Shown: one piece after another, positions 13,970-18,076 of the stretch
Layout of the letters: every line of letters begins with the position of its first letter
How positions within the stretch are numbered: position 1 is the first letter of the stretch
From: Sulfuricurvum sp.
Lineage (GTDB): Bacteria > Campylobacterota > Campylobacteria > Campylobacterales > Sulfurimonadaceae
NCBI GenBank assembly: GCA_024635855.1
Contig: JAGXHZ010000003.1
Location: 1-18,076, forward strand
Reading direction: 5' to 3'
Length of the DNA: 18,076 nucleotides
Position numbers and translations under genes: made by a program
The notes under the pieces: model-generated
What the model saw: only the letters and a program-made list of their open reading frames with translations
Databases searched by the model: none
Told to the model about the DNA's origin: nothing

Positions 13970-14932
13970 TTAGTATTTCAATCCAAACTCTTTAAGAGCG
14001 TTATTTATGGCTTTTAACTGAGTATTCTTATCACGGCACCACTGCGGAGCGATAAGCGATTCATCATCAATCCCTGCGCTCAGACGCTGAACGCTAATAT
14101 TCTTTGGCTTCATTTTCAATGCTTCACTCAATACTTCCAAATAAAGCTCTTCCGTGATAGGGGTAAATTCACCCCGCCCATATTCGTTCGCCAATGCCGT
14201 TCGCTTTACCACATAAAGAGGATGGTATTTTAGAGAATCTACCCCTAACTCGTATGCCGCCTGCGCGGTTTGGAGCATCATTGCTTTATCTTCTCCCGGA
14301 AGTCCGAAGATAAGATGTCCGCATACATTTAATCCATATTTTTTAGCTTTTAGTATTGCATCTTTTACACTTTGGGCATTGTGTCCACGATTGATTTTTT
14401 CCAATGTTTCATCAAATATCGATTGAATTCCAAACTCGATCCACAATTCTGTTTTTTTTGAAAGCTCACACAAATACTCAAATACCTCATCACTAATACT
14501 GTCTGAGCGTGTTCCAATACTAAGACCCACCACATTCTCAAACGAGAGGGCTTTTTCATACAGCGCTTTGAGGGTTTCTAGCGGAGCGTACGTATTAGTA
14601 AAGCTTTGAAAATAGACAAGATATTTTTGTGTACCGTTTTGGAGACTTAATTTTTGAGAAAGCGCATCAAACTGCCATTGGAGCTGTTCGAGCTGTTTTT
14701 CAAGATAGGGATTTTCAGAGGATTCAAGGTTAAGAAAAAAACCTTTTAGAGGCTTAGCTTTATCCAAACTCGGACTAAAAGAGTCATTTTCGCAAAAAGT
14801 ACACCCCCCCTTTGCAACGTTACCATCGATATTGGGGCAGGTAAATCCTGAAATAGAGACAGGAACTTTGGAAACTTTACACCCAAATTTTTCATTCAAA
14901 TATTGTCCGAATGTAAAAATTTGTTCGCGCAT
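13970..14932 (-). CDS. Radical SAM protein, TIGR01212/YhcC family
   Basis: 320 residues. The N-terminal cluster motif has Cys32, Cys44 and Cys47 (TCPNIDGNVAKGGCTFC), the long first spacing that marks the YhcC-type (TIGR01212) radical SAM group, related to Elp3. It binds a 4Fe-4S cluster and S-adenosylmethionine. Later segments (VVGLSIGTRSDS, IEFGIQSIFDETLEKINRGH, GHLIFGLPGEDK) are typical of the TIM barrel. The substrate is not established. The start is only 9 nt after the purF stop, and no clear Shine-Dalgarno is present, so translation may depend on coupling to purF. The 3' end lies 5 bp from the convergent DUF2393 gene. Confidence 0.9.
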   Translation of the reverse strand: MREQIFTFGQYLNEKFGCKVSKVPVSISGFTCPNIDGNVAKGGCTFCENDSFSPSLDKAKPLKGFFLNLESSENPYLEKQLEQLQWQFDALSQKLSLQNGTQKYLVYFQSFTNTYAPLETLKALYEKALSFENVVGLSIGTRSDSISDEVFEYLCELSKKTELWIEFGIQSIFDETLEKINRGHNAQSVKDAILKAKKYGLNVCGHLIFGLPGEDKAMMLQTAQAAYELGVDSLKYHPLYVVKRTALANEYGRGEFTPITEELYLEVLSEALKMKPKNISVQRLSAGIDDESLIAPQWCRDKNTQLKAINNALKEFGLKY

Positions 14933-14941
14933 TTGAATGTT

Positions 14942-16291
14942 TTAAATAATGTAATTGCCGGTAAAACACGCCGTACAATAGTTTTCTTCTTTACCGTTAA
15001 CACTTAACAACAGTCCATCATTACTCAAATACCCAAGCGAATCCGCTTCGATAAACGCACAAATCTCTGCATTAGTCATGTTTGCAGCAATCAGCTTCTC
15101 TTTATCCGGCGTATCAACCCCGTAAAAACACGGATCGGTTGTCGGAGGACTCGAAATACGCATATGAACTTCAAGCGCACCTGCTTCTTTGAGCATACGG
15201 ACGATTCGACGGCTTGTTGTTCCGCGTACGATAGAGTCATCGATGACGATTAATCGTTTGCCTTTGATCAAATGCTCTATCGGAGAAAGTTTCATTTTGA
15301 CTTTCAAATCGCGCATCTCTTGCGTTGGCTCAATGAACGTACGTCCGATGTAGTGGTTACGCATAATTGCCATCTCGAAAGGGATACCGCTTTCTTGCGA
15401 ATACCCAATCGCTGCAGGAACACCGCCATCTGGAATAGGAACGATCATATCGGCAACAATCGGCTGTTCTTGAGCAAGCTTTTTACCCATAGCTTTACGC
15501 ATTTCATAGACATTTTGTCCATAAATATTCGAATCAGGACGAGAAAAATAGACATATTCAAAAATACAGTGTTTTGGAGTTGGCTCGAATACTTTGATCG
15601 ATTGAGGGGCTTTTCCTTTTTCAAAAATCAGTAGCTCACCCGGCTCTACGTCACGAATATATTCCGCACCGATAAGATCAAAAGCGCATGTTTCAGATGC
15701 TACCACATAACCATCACCCAAACGTCCAAGACTAAGAGGACGGAATCCAAAACGGTCACGCATCGCAAACATCTTCGAGCGGCTCAAAAAGACAAGAGAA
15801 TATGCCCCTTCAATCTTTTTAACTGCATCGATGATACGATCGGTTAAATGATGCTGATCACTTTTAGCGATCAAATGAATCAGGTTTTCAGTATCCATAT
15901 AGGTTTGAAAAATTGCCCCTTTTTTGATGAGCGCATCACGAACCTCTTTGGCATTGGTGAGATTTCCGTTATGAACAATTGCCATCTCTCCCAAATCATA
16001 GCGCGCGAATACCGGCTGTGCATCGAGGATAGAGTCATCTCCGGCAGTCGAATAGCGTGTATGTCCGATTGCCATCTCACCTTTTAGAGTTGCAAGCTTT
16101 TGATTATCAAAAACCTGAGTAACCAATCCGCGATCTTTAATCGTATAAAGTTTTTCACCATCACTGGTGCTGATTCCTGCTGCTTCTTGACCTCGATGCT
16201 GTTGAGCATGAAGCGAGAAATAGGCTAATTTTGAAGCCTCAGAATGATTGAAGATACCAACAACCGCACATTTTTCATTCATACTACGCAT
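14942..16291 (-). CDS. purF: Amidophosphoribosyltransferase (Fe-S type)
   Basis: 449 residues. PurF catalyses the first step of purine synthesis: PRPP plus glutamine to phosphoribosylamine. The start is placed at ATG 16291 because AGGAG (16299-16303) lies 7 nt upstream. A more upstream in-frame ATG falls inside dapB. A seven-residue leader (MRSMNEK) precedes Cys8, the Ntn-type nucleophile exposed by cleavage. HRGQEAAGIS, GHTRYSTAG and HNGNLTN form the glutaminase domain, and the PRPP loop is VIDDSIVRGTTS (349-360). Cys242, Cys388, Cys439 and Cys442 match the four cluster ligands of the Bacillus subtilis enzyme, so a 4Fe-4S cluster is expected. dapB ends 2 nt upstream of the start codon. Confidence 0.96.
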   Translation of the reverse strand: MRSMNEKCAVVGIFNHSEASKLAYFSLHAQQHRGQEAAGISTSDGEKLYTIKDRGLVTQVFDNQKLATLKGEMAIGHTRYSTAGDDSILDAQPVFARYDLGEMAIVHNGNLTNAKEVRDALIKKGAIFQTYMDTENLIHLIAKSDQHHLTDRIIDAVKKIEGAYSLVFLSRSKMFAMRDRFGFRPLSLGRLGDGYVVASETCAFDLIGAEYIRDVEPGELLIFEKGKAPQSIKVFEPTPKHCIFEYVYFSRPDSNIYGQNVYEMRKAMGKKLAQEQPIVADMIVPIPDGGVPAAIGYSQESGIPFEMAIMRNHYIGRTFIEPTQEMRDLKVKMKLSPIEHLIKGKRLIVIDDSIVRGTTSRRIVRMLKEAGALEVHMRISSPPTTDPCFYGVDTPDKEKLIAANMTNAEICAFIEADSLGYLSNDGLLLSVNGKEENYCTACFTGNYII

Positions 16292-16293
16292 AT

Positions 16294-17067
16294 TTATTCT
16301 CCTAATTCCAAACAATCGCTGATATTATACAATCCGCTTTCTTGACCGGCTAACCATTTAGCAGCACGAATTGACCCTTTTGAAAATGTATTACGGCTTG
16401 TTGCCGTATGATGAAGTTCGACAAACTCACCTTCATTGTAAAAACCAACCGTATGACGTCCCACAATATCACCTCCGCGCAATGCCATTACAGCGATTTC
16501 ATCTTTGGTTCTCTCGCCGATATTACCATCACGACCACTAATACGAACCATATCCAAATCCAAACCACGCGCAAGTGCTGCTGAGTGAGCCAGTGTCAAT
16601 GCCGTACCGCTTGGAGCATCTTTTTTGTGACGATGATGCTGTTCTACGATCTCTATGTCAAACTCTTTGAGCGTTTTGGAAGCGGCATAAACAAGTTTGT
16701 TCAACAACGCTACTCCAAGTGACATATTGGTTGCGTACAAAATCGTCATTGATTCGCTTGCACTTTTTAGCAAATTAAGCTGATGCGCATCCATCCCAGT
16801 AGTACCAATAACAAGAGGTTTAGGATTTTCCATAGCGCATTCTAGTAGTTTTTGCGTTGCTTCAGGGAGTGAAAAATCGATGATAACATCAGAACTTCTC
16901 AATAATACATTCATATCGTTGGTAACAAGGACAGATGGATCAATCGAAAAATTAAGCTCGTTACGCACATAGACAGCGCCCAAAGAGAGTTCACTTTCTT
17001 GGCGTAAATCTTCAATAATCAACTTTCCAACACGTCCACCCGCACCAAATACACCTACTCTAATCAT
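16294..17067 (-). CDS. dapB: 4-hydroxy-tetrahydrodipicolinate reductase
   Basis: 257 residues. DapB reduces 4-hydroxy-tetrahydrodipicolinate with NAD(P)H in the lysine and meso-diaminopimelate pathway. It shows the nucleotide-binding GAGGRVG (8-14), VIGTTGM, and the catalytic segment [14 protein letters not shown] with His144/His145 and Lys148, in the same order as in E. coli. The start was set at ATG 17067 because GGGAG lies 6 nt upstream of it. An in-frame ATG at 17073 directly abuts that Shine-Dalgarno and is too close. The gene ends 2 nt before the purF start, so the two are cotranscribed. Confidence 0.96.
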   Translation of the reverse strand: MIRVGVFGAGGRVGKLIIEDLRQESELSLGAVYVRNELNFSIDPSVLVTNDMNVLLRSSDVIIDFSLPEATQKLLECAMENPKPLVIGTTGMDAHQLNLLKSASESMTILYATNMSLGVALLNKLVYAASKTLKEFDIEIVEQHHRHKKDAPSGTALTLAHSAALARGLDLDMVRISGRDGNIGERTKDEIAVMALRGGDIVGRHTVGFYNEGEFVELHHTATSRNTFSKGSIRAAKWLAGQESGLYNISDCLELGE

Positions 17068-17091
17068 GGTCATCTCCCGTTTACAATAGTA

Positions 17092-17111
17092 AAAACGAAT
17101 TGTATCGTTTT
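17092..17111 (-). terminator. Weak hairpin with T-run after trxB
   Basis: AAAACGA (17092-17098) and TCGTTTT (17105-17111) are complementary with a 6-nt loop. On the minus strand the stem runs into TTTTT. With only two G-C pairs it is a weak intrinsic terminator at best. It could instead let partial read-through from trxB into dapB. Confidence 0.3.
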
Positions 17112-17134
17112 AGGGTTTAAGTGCCACTTTGCCC

Positions 17135-18076
17135 TTATGCGTGAAAATGCTCATCCACATACGAAATTGCCTGCAATGCCGCAACTGCACCATCACCCGC
17201 AGCACTTACCACTTGTTTGGGTGCGGCAATTCGCATATCACCCACAGCATACAATCCCGCAACCGATGTTTTCATACTCAAATCCACAATGACCTCACCT
17301 GAGGGTGTCATATCGCATAAAAAACTTCCGTCTTCTTGAATCAACACTTGATTATTGACGTTGTTTCCGATAAATATAAATACCCCCGGAGCATCTATCT
17401 GGCGAGTTGAAGCATCTTTAAACGCAACACGTATACCCGTCACACCCATAGTATCACCGAGCACTTCTTCAGGAGAAGCATTGAGCACAAGCTCGATATT
17501 CGCCGTATTTTTGATGCGCTCAATCGTACTAGGAGCGGAGCGAAACGTATCACGACGGTGAATGAGATAGACTTTAGAACAAATTTTTGCCAAATAAAGA
17601 GCCTCTTCGAGAGCCGTATCACCACCACCAATTACCGCAACTTCTTTTCCTTTATAGAAAAAGCCGTCACACGTCGCGCACGTACTCACACCACGACCGA
17701 AATATTTATCTTCACCGATAAATCCTGCACGTTTTGGAGTTGATCCCGTCCCCACAATCACACTTTTCGCCGTATCGGTTTTACCATCGGATTTATTGAT
17801 CGTAAATGTCCCATCCTCATTGCGAGAAACACGTGTCACTTCAGACATCTCATGCTTCAATCCAAAACGTTGGCACTGTTCAGGCCATGGGGTCATAAAA
17901 TCCATTCCGCTTAAATTATGCGCTGTTGCACCGGGATAATTTTCGATCTCTGAACTCATAGTAATTTGACCGCCGGGCATCCCTTTTTCAAACATCACGA
18001 CATTATCTAAGCCACCACGTGTCGTATACAAACCCGCCGTTAATCCCGCAGGTCCCCCTCCGATAATCGCACAATC
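17135..18076 (-). CDS. trxB: Thioredoxin reductase (5' end beyond window)
   Basis: The frame is open to the window edge: 313 codons plus stop are visible, and only a few N-terminal residues are missing. TrxB transfers electrons from NADPH through FAD to thioredoxin. Visible are the FAD motif GGGPAGL near the edge (the frame includes [11 protein letters not shown], upstream of an internal TTG that could be mistaken for the start), the redox-active CATCDGFF, the NADPH motif [10 protein letters not shown], and GLYAVGDMR near the C-terminus. All catalytic parts are present. It is followed on the same strand by dapB after a 67-bp gap with a weak hairpin. Confidence 0.96.
   Translation of the reverse strand, partial: DCAIIGGGPAGLTAGLYTTRGGLDNVVMFEKGMPGGQITMSSEIENYPGATAHNLSGMDFMTPWPEQCQRFGLKHEMSEVTRVSRNEDGTFTINKSDGKTDTAKSVIVGTGSTPKRAGFIGEDKYFGRGVSTCATCDGFFYKGKEVAVIGGGDTALEEALYLAKICSKVYLIHRRDTFRSAPSTIERIKNTANIELVLNASPEEVLGDTMGVTGIRVAFKDASTRQIDAPGVFIFIGNNVNNQVLIQEDGSFLCDMTPSGEVIVDLSMKTSVAGLYAVGDMRIAAPKQVVSAAGDGAVAALQAISYVDEHFHA

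Noticed and set aside
16289..16315. Longer PurF starting at 16315.
   Set aside because: It would overlap the end of dapB and lacks a Shine-Dalgarno, while AGGAG lies 7 nt before ATG 16291.
17065..17073. DapB start at ATG 17073.
   Set aside because: GGGAG directly abuts it. The ATG at 17067 has 6-nt spacing and begins the usual [10 protein letters not shown] sequence.
1..18076. tRNA, rRNA, CRISPR, transposase, integrase or toxin-antitoxin genes.
   Set aside because: Read on both strands, no cloverleaf, regularly spaced repeat array or mobile-element protein was recognised. The genes look native, with uniform codon use.

Overview
The window is an ordinary chromosomal stretch from a member of the Campylobacterota (Epsilonproteobacteria), most like free-living sulfur oxidisers such as Sulfuricurvum or Sulfurimonas. 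The assignment rests on gene content and order. As I recall the Campylobacter jejuni genome, it shares the run rpsB - tsf - ABC ATPase - fliR - 'highly acidic protein' and the run ilvE - SPFH membrane protein - small membrane proteins. The window also has a DUF3373-type outer-membrane protein and a pair of DUF2393-type proteins. Genus is inference. I see no rRNA, tRNA, CRISPR array, insertion sequence, phage gene or defence island.

Layout. (1) 1-5237, mainly minus strand: rpsB, tsf, an ABC ATPase, fliR and, past an oppositely oriented gene for a secreted degenerate phospholipase D-like protein (1397-1879), a partial gene for a receiver-domain protein with a very long acidic tail (1-1331). (2) 5238-5562: a divergent intergenic region with a structured rpsB leader on one side and the promoter of the outer-membrane protein on the other. 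(3) 5563-7128: the outer-membrane protein. (4) 7211-9108, minus: an aldehyde dehydrogenase followed by a Bcp-type peroxiredoxin. (5) 9241-9687, plus: a group II truncated haemoglobin. (6) 9770-10165, minus: an unknown exported protein. (7) 10263-13964, plus: a tight operon ilvE - SPFH protein - hisIE - two DUF2393-like membrane proteins. (8) 13970-18076, minus: trxB (5' end beyond the window), dapB, purF and a YhcC-type radical SAM protein.

How the genes relate. The window mixes translation (S2, EF-Ts), flagellar export (FliR), amino-acid and purine synthesis (IlvE, HisIE, DapB, PurF), redox and oxidative-stress functions (TrxB, Bcp, globin, aldehyde dehydrogenase) and envelope proteins. Gene spacing is tight, with several 1-9 bp overlaps or gaps of 2-5 bp. 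Five start sites were moved inward from the longest open frame because a Shine-Dalgarno sequence and family alignment support the inner codon (rpsB, the exported protein at 9770-10165, ilvE, purF, dapB). The second DUF2393 gene was also started at the inner ATG.

Most worth a second look: three unrelated palindromic intergenic elements at gene ends (3342-3367, 7138-7204, 9698-9752); the receiver plus acidic-tail protein and the antisense gene that separates it from fliR; the phospholipase D-like protein that has lost two residues of its HKD motif; a structured rpsB leader with a possible small membrane-protein ORF opposite it; palindromes over the globin and porin promoters; and the SPFH/DUF2393 membrane module inside a biosynthetic operon. 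I found no clear new multi-gene system. The candidates are stated with their limits.
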